Assembly: GCF_034008315.1 (NCBI RefSeq)
Contig: NZ_CP125377.1
Coordinates: forward strand, 4,586,501-4,650,500
DNA: 64,000 nt
Direction: 5' to 3'
From: Pseudomonas sp. P8_241
GTDB taxonomy: Bacteria; Pseudomonadota; Gammaproteobacteria; Pseudomonadales; Pseudomonadaceae
How positions within the stretch are numbered: the stretch's first letter is position 1; each line of letters begins with the position of its first letter. This document shows, in pieces, positions 27,886-36,452 of this stretch. A program made the position numbers and the translations under genes. The notes below the pieces were generated by a model. That model ran no database searches and was not told the DNA's origin. It saw only the letters and a program-made list of their open reading frames with translations.

Positions 27886-28230
27886 GGATATTCCTCGTTG
27901 CACAGACGTTAGCCGGCCGTTTCCGACCCCAGAATCAAGGGCATGCATTCTAGTGGGTCAAACTCAAGAAGTCACCCTACTGAAAACGGGTAAAAACGCA
28001 GCAGGCAATTTATAGGTGCGAATGCACGAATGCACCTCGCCCCGAAGGCAAATACAGCCAGTCACGCCAGGGCTCTGCGCCAACCCTTCTATATATAGAA
28101 GAGACTGCCAATCATCTCCCTGACAGCCGATCTTGCAAGCAAGACCGGCGGGCAGCGCGGCATCATCGAGAAACATAAATACGACGAAACGCCCCGCCGC
28201 TGCAGCTCAGAACTTGCAGCCGCTAAAACA
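27886..28230. other. Intergenic region upstream of tig
   Basis: About 345 bases without a gene. The right part has the 16-base perfect palindrome CTTCTATATATAGAAG (28086-28101). The left part is the tig leader. A possible hairpin is formed by the GTGCGAATGCAC segment near 28015-28030. No open frame with coding character was found. Confidence 0.5.
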
Positions 28231-28265
28231 AAAAAGGCGCCAGACTGTTAAATCTGGCGCCTTTT
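28231..28265 (-). terminator. Terminator of the tRNA operon
   Basis: AAAAGGCGCCAGA / TCTGGCGCCTTTT, 13-base arms and an AT-rich loop, directly after the last tRNA-His. The run of T on the minus strand follows. Confidence 0.85.
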
Positions 28266-28272
28266 CGAAATA

Positions 28273-28349
28273 TGGGGTGGACGATGGGGATCGAACCCAC
28301 GACAACGGGAGTCACAATCCCGTGCTCTACCAACTGAGCTACGCCCACC
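28273..28349 (-). tRNA. tRNA-His (GTG), distal copy
   Basis: A 77-base cloverleaf: acceptor GGTGGGCG (including the G at position -1) pairing with CGTCCACC, D arm TAGCTCAGTTGGTAGAGC, anticodon loop ATTGTGACT, T arm GTGGGTTCGATCCC and encoded CCA. It is identical to the second tRNA-His at 28566. Confidence 0.95.
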
Positions 28350-28424
28350 ATATTGCAGTACAAAGAATGAACAACTTCTCTGTTGAACCTCGACCACGCC
28401 AAGCGACATGAGCAAAGCTTTATT

Positions 28425-28509
28425 TGGTGCGGATGAAGAGACTCGAACTCTTACGCCTCGCGGCGCTGGAACCTAAATCCAGTGTGTCTACCAATTCCAC
28501 CACATCCGC
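28425..28509 (-). tRNA. tRNA-Leu (TAG)
   Basis: An 85-base class II tRNA starting GCGGATGTGG and ending CATCCGCACCA. The anticodon loop GATTTAGGT reads TAG, and a long variable arm (CGCCGCGAGGCG) is present. Confidence 0.95.
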
Positions 28510-28527
28510 GGTTGAAGCTTTTAAAGC

Positions 28528-28558
28528 AAAGGCGCCAGATTGTTAATCTGGCGCCTTT
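28528..28558 (-). terminator. Terminator-like hairpin between the first tRNA-His and tRNA-Leu
   Basis: AAAGGCGCCAGAT / ATCTGGCGCCTTT, nearly identical to the terminator at 28231. It stands inside the tRNA operon, so it should reduce transcription of tRNA-Leu and the second tRNA-His. Confidence 0.75.
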
Positions 28559-28565
28559 CGAAATA

Positions 28566-28642
28566 TGGGGTGGACGATGGGGATCGAACCCACGACAACG
28601 GGAGTCACAATCCCGTGCTCTACCAACTGAGCTACGCCCACC
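28566..28642 (-). tRNA. tRNA-His (GTG), proximal copy
   Basis: Same 77-base sequence as the copy at 28273, with anticodon GTG, G at position -1 and encoded CCA. Its terminator and flanks are also duplicated. Confidence 0.95.
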
Positions 28643-28673
28643 ATATCGCGTTACTTGTGCCAAAGTTGCCTAA

Positions 28674-28750
28674 TGGCGCACCCGGCAGGACTCGAACCTG
28701 CGACCATCCGCTTAGAAGGCGGATGCTCTATCCAGCTGAGCTACGGGCGC
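28674..28750 (-). tRNA. tRNA-Arg (TCT)
   Basis: A 77-base cloverleaf beginning GCGCCCGTAGCTCAGC, anticodon loop CCTTCTAAG (TCT), T arm GCAGGTTCGAGTCCTGC, ending CGGGTGCGCCA. It is the first gene of the tRNA operon. Confidence 0.95.
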
Positions 28751-28864
28751 CTTGTTAGCTGTAACCTTGAAGGACTACAAACTAAGTGCTTTCCAGCTTT
28801 GCAGAACCGCGGTTCCGCTCGACCTTCTCAACCAGTGCTAGGCTGTGCCCGACAAGTGCGACGA

Positions 28865-28893
28865 ATAGTATAGAGCGACCTGAAGGCCGTCAA
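28865..28893 (-). promoter_or_regulatory. Promoter of the tRNA operon with UP-like element
   Basis: On the minus strand TTGACG is followed by TATACT after 15 bases (or TACTAT after 17). The upstream tract around 28894-28925 is almost pure A/T, like an UP element. A GC-rich stretch follows the -10, as in stringently controlled stable-RNA promoters. Confidence 0.6.
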
Positions 28894-29024
28894 ATCTTTT
28901 TTAAAAAAAATTCATTTAATTAAAGGGCTTAGAGGAATTTGCAGACCAAGCGCCTTTGCCCTCACCGCATGACATGCGAGAATGCGTTCTCTTTTTTTCC
29001 CCTCTCGATGGTTAATCACGCGCA

Positions 29025-29879
29025 ATGACTGCACAACTTATCGACGGCAAATCGATCGCCGCCAGCCTGCGCCAGCAGATCGCCCAACGCGTCACCGAGC
29101 GTCGCCAGCAAGGTCTGCGCACGCCGGGCCTCGCGGTGATCCTGGTCGGCAGCGATCCTGCCTCTCAGGTTTATGTCTCGCACAAGCGTAAAGACTGTGA
29201 AGAAGTCGGCTTCCTTTCCCAGGCCTATGACCTGCCTTCCGAAACCACTCAAGAAACGCTGACCGATCTGATCGATCGCCTGAACGACGACCCGGCGATT
29301 GATGGCGTTCTCCTGCAGCTTCCACTTCCAGAGCACCTGGATGCCTCCAAACTGCTGGAGCGCATTCGTCCGGACAAAGACGTCGACGGCTTCCATCCTT
29401 ATAACGTCGGTCGCCTGGCCCAGCGCATTCCCCTGCTGCGCCCCTGCACCCCCAAAGGCATTATGACCTTGCTGGAAAGCACCGGCGCCGATCTGTACGG
29501 GATGAATGCCGTCATTGTCGGTGCCTCCAACATTGTTGGTCGCCCGATGGCGATGGAGTTGTTGCTGGCCGGTTGCACCGTGACCGTCACCCACCGCTTC
29601 ACCAAGGACCTGGCTGGCCACGTCGGCCGCGCCGATCTGGTCGTGGTCGCCGCCGGCAAGCCGGGCCTGGTCAAGGGCGAGTGGATCAAGGAAGGCGCCA
29701 TCGTGATTGACGTCGGAATCAACCGCCAGGCAGACGGCAAGCTGGTCGGTGATGTGATCTACGAAACCGCCCTGCCCCGTGCAGGCTGGATCACACCAGT
29801 GCCCGGCGGTGTAGGCCCGATGACTCGTGCCTGCCTGCTGGAAAACACTCTGTATGCAGCTGAAACACTGCACAGCTAA
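29025..29879 (+). CDS. folD: Bifunctional methylenetetrahydrofolate dehydrogenase / methenyltetrahydrofolate cyclohydrolase
   Basis: A 284-residue cytosolic enzyme that interconverts methylene-, methenyl- and 10-formyl-THF using NADP. Signatures are [13 protein letters not shown] (active-site Tyr and Lys), PLPEHLD, the dinucleotide site [14 protein letters not shown] and the C-terminal [10 protein letters not shown]. Full length for the family. It is divergent from the tRNA operon, as in other Pseudomonas. Confidence 0.96.
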   Translation: MTAQLIDGKSIAASLRQQIAQRVTERRQQGLRTPGLAVILVGSDPASQVYVSHKRKDCEEVGFLSQAYDLPSETTQETLTDLIDRLNDDPAIDGVLLQLPLPEHLDASKLLERIRPDKDVDGFHPYNVGRLAQRIPLLRPCTPKGIMTLLESTGADLYGMNAVIVGASNIVGRPMAMELLLAGCTVTVTHRFTKDLAGHVGRADLVVVAAGKPGLVKGEWIKEGAIVIDVGINRQADGKLVGDVIYETALPRAGWITPVPGGVGPMTRACLLENTLYAAETLHS

Positions 29880-29900
29880 GTTGCAGATTGGCATAAGAAG

Positions 29901-29928
29901 AACCCCGCCCATCGCGGGGTTTTTTTTG
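29901..29928 (+). terminator. Terminator of folD
   Basis: AACCCCGC / GCGGGGTT stem followed by eight T residues. Confidence 0.88.
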
Positions 29929-30105
29929 TCTGTAAAAAAAGATCGACCATCCGCCGGAAAATGACGTTTTTTTCATGTTTCCAAGGACTTTCACCTGTTA
30001 CTTGAACAACCATCGACAGTTATTCAGCCATACTCCAAAATGTCGCGCTTTTTGAGAAATAGCCCGTTACAAAACGGCTTATCAACACCTTATGAGTCTG
30101 CCAGC

Positions 30106-31044
30106 GTGAAAATCCGTCTTTCTATCCTGAGCCTATTGTTTGCCGTTACAGGGATTCTCATCACGCCAATCGCCAGCGCTGGCGAAACGACCGCGGCGCC
30201 GCGGGACAACACACGACTCAAGCTCGCGTCCGGCAGCACTTTGCTGGTTGATTTGCAGACCAACAAAGTCATCTATGCCAATAACCCGGACGTGGTGGTA
30301 CCCATCGCTTCCGTCAGCAAGTTGATGACCGGCCTGGTCGTGGTCGAAGCCCGTCAGAACATGGACGAGTACATCAACATCAACATCAGTGACACCCCGG
30401 AAATGAAGGGCGTGTTTTCCCGGGTCAAACTCAACAGCGAGATGCCACGCCGGGAAATGCTTCTGATCGCGCTGATGTCCTCGGAGAACCGCGCCGCCGC
30501 GAGCCTCGCCCATCACTACCCTGGCGGTTATGCGGCATTTATTGCCGCAATGAACGCCAAGGCAAGGGCACTGGGCATGAACAGCACGCACTTTGTCGAA
30601 CCGACCGGCCTGTCACCGCGCAACGTGTCCACCGCTCGCGACCTGAGCAAGCTATTGGTCGCCGCGCACAAGTACCCTTTGCTGACTGAGCTGAGCACGA
30701 CCAAGCAAAAAACCGTGTCGTTCCGCAAACCCAATTACAGCCTGGGTTTCCGCAACACCGACCATCTGGTCAACAAACCGAACTGGAACATCGAACTGAC
30801 CAAGACCGGTTTTACCAACGCTGCTGGTCACTGCCTGGTGCTGGTGACCCATATGGCTAATCGCCCGGTTGCGCTGGTCATTCTTGACGCCTACGGCAAG
30901 TACACCCACTTCGCCGATGCCACGCGCATTCGCAAATGGGTCGAAACCGGCAACAGCGCGACGGTGCCGTCCGTAGCGTTGCAATACAAATCGGACAAAA
31001 ACCTCAAGCAACGCCAGAGCGGCGTGGTTGAAGCCTCGAAGTAG
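30106..31044 (+). CDS. pbpG: D-alanyl-D-alanine endopeptidase/carboxypeptidase (PBP7-like)
   Basis: A 312-residue periplasmic penicillin-binding protein of the S11 family. A signal peptide of about 27 residues ends in PIASAG. The active-site motifs are SVSK (SxxK), SSEN (SxN) and KTGFTN (KTG). It trims or cleaves peptidoglycan cross-links. Start GTG 30106 gives the signal peptide at once; an ATG at 30040 in frame would add 22 non-signal residues. The last part after KTG is shorter than in PBP5, as in PbpG. Confidence 0.87.
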   Translation: MKIRLSILSLLFAVTGILITPIASAGETTAAPRDNTRLKLASGSTLLVDLQTNKVIYANNPDVVVPIASVSKLMTGLVVVEARQNMDEYININISDTPEMKGVFSRVKLNSEMPRREMLLIALMSSENRAAASLAHHYPGGYAAFIAAMNAKARALGMNSTHFVEPTGLSPRNVSTARDLSKLLVAAHKYPLLTELSTTKQKTVSFRKPNYSLGFRNTDHLVNKPNWNIELTKTGFTNAAGHCLVLVTHMANRPVALVILDAYGKYTHFADATRIRKWVETGNSATVPSVALQYKSDKNLKQRQSGVVEASK

Positions 31045-31060
31045 CAACGCGACACGAACC

Positions 31061-31148
31061 TGTGGCGAGGGAGCTTGCTCCCGCTGGGCTGGGAAGCGGC
31101 CCCATGGGACAGCTACGCTGTCCAGCGGGAGCAAGCTCCCTCGCCACA
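31061..31148. repeat. REP pair (BIME)
   Basis: Inverted arms of 27 bases (31061-31087 and 31122-31148; TGTGGCGAGGGAGCTTGCTC type) separated by 34 bases, between convergent genes. It may protect mRNA ends or act as a bidirectional transcription block. Confidence 0.85.
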
Positions 31149-31162
31149 GTTTTTTTTAGCCA

Positions 31163-31378
31163 TTAATCATTAGGCAGCGGCATCTGGTCATCATCCGGAA
31201 TACCGTCTCCAGCGCTCGGATCCCGCCAACCTTTCGGATGTTCCCCGGGTGCAACCGCTGGACGGGCCAGCGGATCACGCAGCGGGCTGTCAGGGTCCAT
31301 CACCGGGTCCATGTCTTTCTCCGGCGTCGTAGGAACAGTCTCCGGACGCTTGTCATCGAAACTCGAATCAGTAGACAT
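31163..31378 (-). CDS. Small acidic, proline-rich hypothetical protein
   Basis: 71 residues, start ATG 31378 with GGAGG six bases upstream. The sequence is rich in Asp and Pro (DMDPVMDPDSPLRDPLARP) and looks disordered. No signal peptide or known domain. It follows a second protein of similar composition at an 11-base gap, so the two are cotranscribed and perhaps related by function. Confidence 0.65.
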   Translation of the reverse strand: MSTDSSFDDKRPETVPTTPEKDMDPVMDPDSPLRDPLARPAVAPGEHPKGWRDPSAGDGIPDDDQMPLPND

Positions 31379-31389
31379 ACGCACCTCCA

Positions 31390-31602
31390 TCAAGTCTGCG
31401 GTTTCAGATCGCCAAGGGGATCGTAGGGCTTCGCCGGAGCCTTGGGGTTATCACCCGGTTTTACGTCCCGAGGGGCCTTGGCCGGCCCTGTGGGGTCGAC
31501 CTGGGGATCAGCGAGATCGGGGGAATCGGGGTCAAAGTCGAGCTCATCACCGGAGGAGTGCTCAGATGAATGTGGGCCGTCGGGCGTAGAGGAATGAACC
31601 AT
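31390..31602 (-). CDS. Small acidic, proline-rich hypothetical protein
   Basis: 70 residues starting MVHSSTPDGPHSSEHSSG, with GGAGG before the ATG. Asp/Pro/Lys-rich (DFDPDSPDLADPQVDPTG) and probably disordered. It heads a two-gene unit with the protein at 31163. Function not recognised. Confidence 0.65.
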   Translation of the reverse strand: MVHSSTPDGPHSSEHSSGDELDFDPDSPDLADPQVDPTGPAKAPRDVKPGDNPKAPAKPYDPLGDLKPQT

Positions 31603-31617
31603 GGTCGCCTCCTGATC

Positions 31618-31640
31618 AGGGCCCGAAACGTTCGGGCCCT
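31618..31640. terminator. Hairpin downstream of the C39-like lipoprotein gene
   Basis: AGGGCCCGAA / TTCGGGCCCT with a three-base loop, between the lipoprotein stop and the small-protein pair on the minus strand. There is no long T run, so termination would be partial. Confidence 0.5.
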
Positions 31641-31693
31641 TACAGATCAGAGGCTGGCTGCGGTCGCAGGTGCCCGGCAGGTGACGAACGGGA

Positions 31694-32362
31694 CTACTGT
31701 GCGGCCAAGGCTTTCCTGGCTTTGGCGGCCGCCTGCTCCTGACCGGCCTGGGCCAAGTCACTCGCCGCCTTGAGCCAGCGCGGACGATCGACCTGGGCCG
31801 GGATTTGCGTCGGACTCTGGATCAACACTGCCCAACCGCCAGCGTCCTTGAAGGCCGATTCAAACGAGCTGAAGCTCATCAGCGTATTGCGATTCATGCC
31901 GGCCCGCAGCAAGACTGTTTGCTTCTGGCGGTTATATCCGGAAAGAATCGCGTAACGAGGCTCGGCCCACATCGCAGAACCCTCAGTGAAGCGCACCATC
32001 ACTGGAAAGCCGGCGGCTACCTGGCTCAGCAACGCGGGCAAATTACTGTCGAGGGGATAGACGACCATGCCGTACTCACGGGCAAGGCTTTGCATGTTTT
32101 GTTGCAATTGCCCTTCCGCACCCGGCAGGTGCAAGGGTTCATCGAGCAGGCCCGGCGTGATCACGACGCCCTGCTGCGACAACATGCTCGCCAACACTTG
32201 CGGCCCGCTCTGGAACGCGACGCCTTTGTAGAACCGACCACTAAGCTCCACCCGCTCAGGCAGACGCTTGACCTGCGGGTCGACACTCCCCGCACAGCCC
32301 GTCAGGCTGGCAATAATCAACGCCATGCAAAGCGCTCGAGGAATCACTCGCACTATCATCAC
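31694..32362 (-). CDS. C39-peptidase-like lipoprotein without catalytic residues
   Basis: A 222-residue lipoprotein with lipobox LTGC near residue 23. The body aligns with the C39-like peptidase domain of Pseudomonas lipoproteins: PLHLPGAEGQLQQNMQSLAREYG, then VAAGFPVMV and VLLRAG. At the nucleophile the usual QCGPAALA reads QSGPQVLA (Ser for Cys), and at the general base WHYAVV reads PRYAIL (Arg for His). It is probably an inactive peptidase fold used for binding. The short C-terminal helix is Ala/Gln-rich. Outer-membrane anchoring is expected. Confidence 0.75.
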   Translation of the reverse strand: MMIVRVIPRALCMALIIASLTGCAGSVDPQVKRLPERVELSGRFYKGVAFQSGPQVLASMLSQQGVVITPGLLDEPLHLPGAEGQLQQNMQSLAREYGMVVYPLDSNLPALLSQVAAGFPVMVRFTEGSAMWAEPRYAILSGYNRQKQTVLLRAGMNRNTLMSFSSFESAFKDAGGWAVLIQSPTQIPAQVDRPRWLKAASDLAQAGQEQAAAKARKALAAQ

Positions 32363-32588
32363 TCTCTTGTTCAGTTGCCAGGCAATCGCGTCGGCTAGGC
32401 CGTCGATGATAGGTCGCCGCGCAGCGCCGGTATAGCCTTAAACCGTAGTTGAATGGGTTGGATAGAGCGAACTGGTTGGTGATAGCCGACCTTTGGTCAA
32501 TAGCCTGAAATACGGCAACGGCTAGACTGTGTTCTAAAGAGCACAAGCACAGTGAGTGCGCCCGCAGCAGGGCAAAGAGGAGGCACAG

Positions 32589-32759
32589 ATGAGCCTGACA
32601 ATGACCATCGTGATGTTGATTTTCGGCTGGCTGGCCGTCGCCGCGGCCATGTTGTGGGGCGTGCTGCGGATTACCCGACGCCACCATCACCATCCGGTTC
32701 AGCCGGCACCACTGGCAAAAGAAGAAGAATCACCCGCCTCTCACGCCAGCGCCCACTGA
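32589..32759 (+). CDS. Small single-pass membrane protein
   Basis: 56 residues with a strong AGGAGG seven bases before the ATG. One membrane helix (about residues 3-25, TIVMLIFGWLAVAAAMLW) is followed by a basic RITRRHHHHP stretch and an Ala/Glu/Ser tail. Likely N-out/C-in by the positive-inside rule. Function unknown; it stands alone and is followed by a terminator. Confidence 0.7.
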   Translation: MSLTMTIVMLIFGWLAVAAAMLWGVLRITRRHHHHPVQPAPLAKEEESPASHASAH

Positions 32760-32780
32760 TTTACAACGGGGCACAAACAA

Positions 32781-32823
32781 AAACGGCCGCCTGACTTCTT
32801 CCAGAAGTTTCAGGCGGCCGTTT
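32781..32823. terminator. Bidirectional terminator between the small membrane protein and the TerC gene
   Basis: A long stem AAACGGCCGCCTGA / TCAGGCGGCCGTTT with an inner CTTCT / AGAAG extension; T runs on either side. Confidence 0.85.
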
Positions 32824-32836
32824 CATTTGGCGACTA

Positions 32837-33583
32837 TCAGGCTTCAGCAGCCAGGCGCTTATGCCGGTTGCGACGCAGGATGTTCAGCACCTCGACTGCC
32901 GCCGAGAATGCCATCGCCGCATACACATAGCCTTTCGGTACGTGGGCACCGAAGCCTTCGGCGATCAGCGTCATGCCAATCATGATCAAGAAGCCCAGGG
33001 CGAGCATCACTACTGTCGGGTTGTCGTTGATGAACTTGGCCAGCGGATCAGCCGCGAACAACATCACCAGCACCGAGACCACTACTGCGATGACCATGAT
33101 CGGCAAATGCTCGGTCATGCCAACAGCGGTAATGATGCTGTCGATGGAGAACACCATGTCCAGCATCAGGATCTGACCGATCGCCGCGGCAAAACCCAAG
33201 GTCACGGTCGATGTCGCCGACTTCGGATCTTCCGGTGCCGGATCCATGCTGTGATGGATCTCGGAGGTTGCCTTCCACAACAGGAACAGACCGCCAGCGA
33301 TCAGGATCATGTCTTTCCAGGAAAGCGCATGGCCAAGTACCTCGAACACCGGCGCAGTCAACTGGACGATGAACGCGATGGTGCTGAGCAAGCCCAGACG
33401 CAGTATCAATGCCATGCCGATACCGATTCGGCGTGCCTTCTGCCGATTCTGCAAGGGCAGTTTGTTGGTCAGGATCGAGATGAAGATCAGGTTATCGATG
33501 CCCAGCACGATTTCCATCACGATCAGCGTCGACAAGGCGACCCAGGCTGCGGGGCTGGCGGCAAGCTGTAAAAGGTATTCCAT
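32837..33583 (-). CDS. TerC family integral membrane protein
   Basis: A 248-residue protein with about seven membrane segments. The paired acidic motifs [13 protein letters not shown] (residues about 24-36) and [17 protein letters not shown] (about 140-156) are diagnostic of TerC/Alx. Members export or handle Mn2+ and are linked to tellurite resistance in some hosts; here it is a chromosomal housekeeping member. It lies next to a small lipoprotein gene on the same strand. Confidence 0.92.
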   Translation of the reverse strand: MEYLLQLAASPAAWVALSTLIVMEIVLGIDNLIFISILTNKLPLQNRQKARRIGIGMALILRLGLLSTIAFIVQLTAPVFEVLGHALSWKDMILIAGGLFLLWKATSEIHHSMDPAPEDPKSATSTVTLGFAAAIGQILMLDMVFSIDSIITAVGMTEHLPIMVIAVVVSVLVMLFAADPLAKFINDNPTVVMLALGFLIMIGMTLIAEGFGAHVPKGYVYAAMAFSAAVEVLNILRRNRHKRLAAEA

Positions 33584-33612
33584 TGGGTCAGTCCTGACTC
33601 GTTATAAGACGT

Positions 33613-33855
33613 TTAGATTTCCTGGGAAGAAGATTCGGTTTTTTCCGCCTCTTTTTCCGATGATTCTTTTTTGCTGATCAAGCTACCCGTGGCATCGCTG
33701 AGCGCTTGCTCGGCGGCTTTGTGGGTATCGTCAATCGCTTGTTTGGCGCTTTCGGCTGCCTTGCCCATCAATTGCTGAGCGCTTTTCTCGGCCTGGTCGC
33801 AACCGGCCAATACCAGTAAAGACGTGATCAGCAGGGCCGTGGCTTTAACCTTCAT
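33613..33855 (-). CDS. Small lipoprotein
   Basis: 80 residues with signal peptide and lipobox LAGC (Cys 19). The mature part is an Ala/Lys/Glu-rich amphipathic helix with heptad-like spacing, ending in a Ser/Glu tail. It may form a coiled coil in the periplasm. It lies 29 bases upstream of the TerC gene, so cotranscription is possible. No known domain. Confidence 0.78.
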   Translation of the reverse strand: MKVKATALLITSLLVLAGCDQAEKSAQQLMGKAAESAKQAIDDTHKAAEQALSDATGSLISKKESSEKEAEKTESSSQEI

Positions 33856-34005
33856 GATGTTTTCCTCGATAGAACGAACGAGACCGAAACGATGGCCCGC
33901 TAATAGCGACGCATTCTAGGGAGACAAACACTTCAGGAAAATTCGTATTTTTAGCAGCTATACTTCGGTTTTTACGAATCCAGCATTCATCACACAATCG
34001 CTTTA

Positions 34006-34077
34006 TGTAGGTGCTGCCGCAGACTGCGATCTTTTGACGTTGCTTTTAAAGATCGCGGCCTTCGGCAGCTCCTACGG
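34006..34077. repeat. REP pair, TGTAGG(A/T)GCTGCCG type
   Basis: Inverted arms near 34006-34032 and 34050-34077 form a long hairpin just upstream of nhaR. The loop contains TTTTGACGTTGC. Confidence 0.8.
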
Positions 34078-34088
34078 GGATATCAGTA

Positions 34089-34988
34089 GTGCTCAACTAT
34101 CGCCAATTGCATTATTTTTGGGTGGTGGCCAAAACCGGCAGCATCGTGCGCGCCTGTGAACAGCTGAACCTCACGCCGCAAACCATCAGCGGGCAGATTT
34201 CATTGCTTGAACAGACCTATGGCATCGAGTTATTTCGCCGGGTAGGCCGGCAACTGGAACTTACCGAGGCCGGTCGGCAGACCCTGCCCTACGCCGAACA
34301 AATGTTTCAACTGGGTGGCGAACTGGAGTTGATGTTACGCGCCCAGCCCAACGAACAGCAGATTCTGTTTCGCGTCGGCGTCGCTGACGTTGTGCCCAAA
34401 TCCATCGTCTACCGCCTGATCGCACCGACCATGGAGCTGAACGAACCACTGCGCATCACCTGCCGCGAAGACAAACTTGAGCGTCTGCTCGCCGACCTGG
34501 CGATCCAACGCCTGGACCTGGTGATTTCCGACAGCCCGATGCCGTCGCACCTGGACATCAAGGGTTACAGCCAGAAACTGGGTGAGTGCGGGATCAGCTT
34601 CTTTGCCACCCCAGAACTGGCGGCTCGTTATGGAAACGACTTTCCGCGCAACCTGCACGGTGCGCCGTTGTTGATCCCCGGCCCGGAAACCGTGGTGCGC
34701 AGCCGTTTGCAACGCTGGTTCGCCGAGCAGCAGATCCAGCCGCAGATTGTCGGCGAGTTCGATGACAGTGCATTGATGCAGGCCTTCGGCCAATCGGGCA
34801 GCGGGATTTTCATCGGCCCGAGCGTAATTGCCGATGAAGTGAAACGCCAATGCGGCGTGGAGGTGATCGGCCAGACCGACGCGGTGAGCGAGTCGTTCTA
34901 CGCCATCTCAGTGGAACGCAAGGTCAAGCACCCCGGCATTGTCGCCATTACCGAAGGTGCCCGACGCGAGTTGTTTACAGCGCTGTGA
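34089..34988 (+). CDS. nhaR: Transcriptional activator NhaR (LysR family)
   Basis: A 299-residue LysR-type regulator. The winged helix (residues 1-60: LNYRQLHYFWVVAKTGSIVRACEQLNLT) is characteristic of NhaR. NhaR responds to Na+ and alkaline conditions and activates sodium/proton antiporter genes. No nhaA is adjacent. Start GTG 34089. Its end overlaps the convergent MFS gene by 14 bases. In E. coli NhaR also activates the pga exopolysaccharide genes, so a wider role is possible. Confidence 0.9.
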   Translation: MLNYRQLHYFWVVAKTGSIVRACEQLNLTPQTISGQISLLEQTYGIELFRRVGRQLELTEAGRQTLPYAEQMFQLGGELELMLRAQPNEQQILFRVGVADVVPKSIVYRLIAPTMELNEPLRITCREDKLERLLADLAIQRLDLVISDSPMPSHLDIKGYSQKLGECGISFFATPELAARYGNDFPRNLHGAPLLIPGPETVVRSRLQRWFAEQQIQPQIVGEFDDSALMQAFGQSGSGIFIGPSVIADEVKRQCGVEVIGQTDAVSESFYAISVERKVKHPGIVAITEGARRELFTAL

Positions 34989-36135
34989 CGACTTCCCGCG
35001 GCTTGAAGGTCATCAGTGCAATGGCCAGCAGGATCGAGGCAAGGATAAAACCGGCCGCGGCGAAACCAAGGCCTTGCAGGCCAACGCTGTCGATCACCCG
35101 TCCGCCGATCATCGCACCCAGACCGATGCCGAGATTGGCCCCGGCAATGTTCAACGATGCGGCGAACGCCGGTGCTTGCGGGGCTGCTTTCATCAAGCGC
35201 ACATGGCTGACCAGGAAAAGCGCGGCCTGGGTCACGCCCCAGACGCCCATCGCCGCCGCCAGCCCCACAGGTGAATGAATATTCGGCACCAGCGCCACCA
35301 GCCCGGCAATCATGAAGGCACAGAACATCATTGAAGCCATCAGTGGATGGCGATCCACGGCGCGACCGCCCAGCGAGTTGCCGATCAGTCCGACCGCACC
35401 GAAGCCCATCAGGCACCAGCCCACCACCGTGCCGTTGAAACCGGCAAGTCGTTCGAGAATGTCCGCCAGATAGGTGTAGGCGGTGAACATGCCGCTGAAC
35501 ACAATCACTGACAGCAGCACGTGACCGAGCATCAGCGGGCTGCGCAGGATCTTGAACTGCGACCTGAAGCTCACTTGATGTTGATGCAAGTTGGTTTTCG
35601 GCAGATAGATAAACAGCAGCAAGGCTTTGGCAAAGGCGATGACCGCCAGAATCGCGAAAGCACTGCGCCAGCCGAACGCGTCGGAAATCAGCGTGCCCAC
35701 CGGAATGCCGAACACCGAGGCGCAGACAATACCGAAGCCGATCTTGGCAATGGCACGTCCGGCGTAGTCCGGCCCGACGATGTCCACCGCCGTCTCGCTG
35801 GCCAAAGCCCAGAACACCGGAAGACCCAGCGCCGGAACCAACCGGGCAAACGCCATCACCCAGATATTCGGCGCCAGGGCTGCGAGCGTGTTGGCCAGGC
35901 CAAACATGATCAACACCGAGATAAACAGCTTGCGCCGCTCGAAACGGGCGAAGTACGCCGTGAGAAACGGCCCGAACGCGGCGACGGTGAACGCGAACAA
36001 GGTCACCAGCAACCCGGCTTGCGGGATGCTGACCTCCAGATCCCGGGCAATTGCCGGTAACAGGCCAATGATGATGAATTCCGTGGTCAGCACCGTGAAA
36101 CCGGCGGCGGACAACAGAAGAATGGGCAACAGCAT
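34975..36135 (-). CDS. MFS transporter, drug:H+ antiporter-1 type
   Basis: A 386-residue, twelve-segment membrane protein. It begins MLLPILLLSAAGFTVLTTEF and has the loop ARFERRKLF and the motif-C-like stretch GIPVGTLISDAFGWRSAF. It resembles AraJ/YdhP-type exporters for arabinose analogues, purine analogues or drugs. ATG 36135 has GGAG six bases upstream. Convergent with nhaR. Confidence 0.88.
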   Translation of the reverse strand: MLLPILLLSAAGFTVLTTEFIIIGLLPAIARDLEVSIPQAGLLVTLFAFTVAAFGPFLTAYFARFERRKLFISVLIMFGLANTLAALAPNIWVMAFARLVPALGLPVFWALASETAVDIVGPDYAGRAIAKIGFGIVCASVFGIPVGTLISDAFGWRSAFAILAVIAFAKALLLFIYLPKTNLHQHQVSFRSQFKILRSPLMLGHVLLSVIVFSGMFTAYTYLADILERLAGFNGTVVGWCLMGFGAVGLIGNSLGGRAVDRHPLMASMMFCAFMIAGLVALVPNIHSPVGLAAAMGVWGVTQAALFLVSHVRLMKAAPQAPAFAASLNIAGANLGIGLGAMIGGRVIDSVGLQGLGFAAAGFILASILLAIALMTFKPREVVTAL

Positions 36136-36452
36136 GCAAAACTCCAGAAAAAACGACGACACCAGCGAAGACCCGAAGGCCCACTGGCAAGATGAAAATG
36201 AGGATGGCGAATCTTAACAGAGTGTTTCCGGACGCGGTTGCACGAACCTGCATTTCGCGTTGAAGGCCGTGGCGGCAGTTCGTCACAGGCTGAAAGATCG
36301 TGCCTACGCTGTGATAAAGTCCGCGCCCTGAAAAACGTACACCCAGTGTTCATCGGCCATTTTTGCGTCGATGTCGCGACACACTTCGGTTTCCTGCCCG
36401 CCGAACGCGCGGCGAAATCATGCACTTATAAAAAATTCAGAGACGCCGTTTT
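36136..36452. other. Divergent intergenic region, MFS gene / sstT
   Basis: 317 bases without a gene. The sstT-proximal part is AT-rich (CACTTATAAAAAATTCAG before the ATG) and probably carries the sstT ribosome site and promoter. No clear palindrome or small ORF was seen. Confidence 0.45.

Noticed and set aside
34898..36286. A 462-codon minus-strand frame overlapping the MFS gene
   Set aside because: It is a shifted frame of the MFS gene with no membrane-protein pattern; the 386-residue frame has the MFS motifs.
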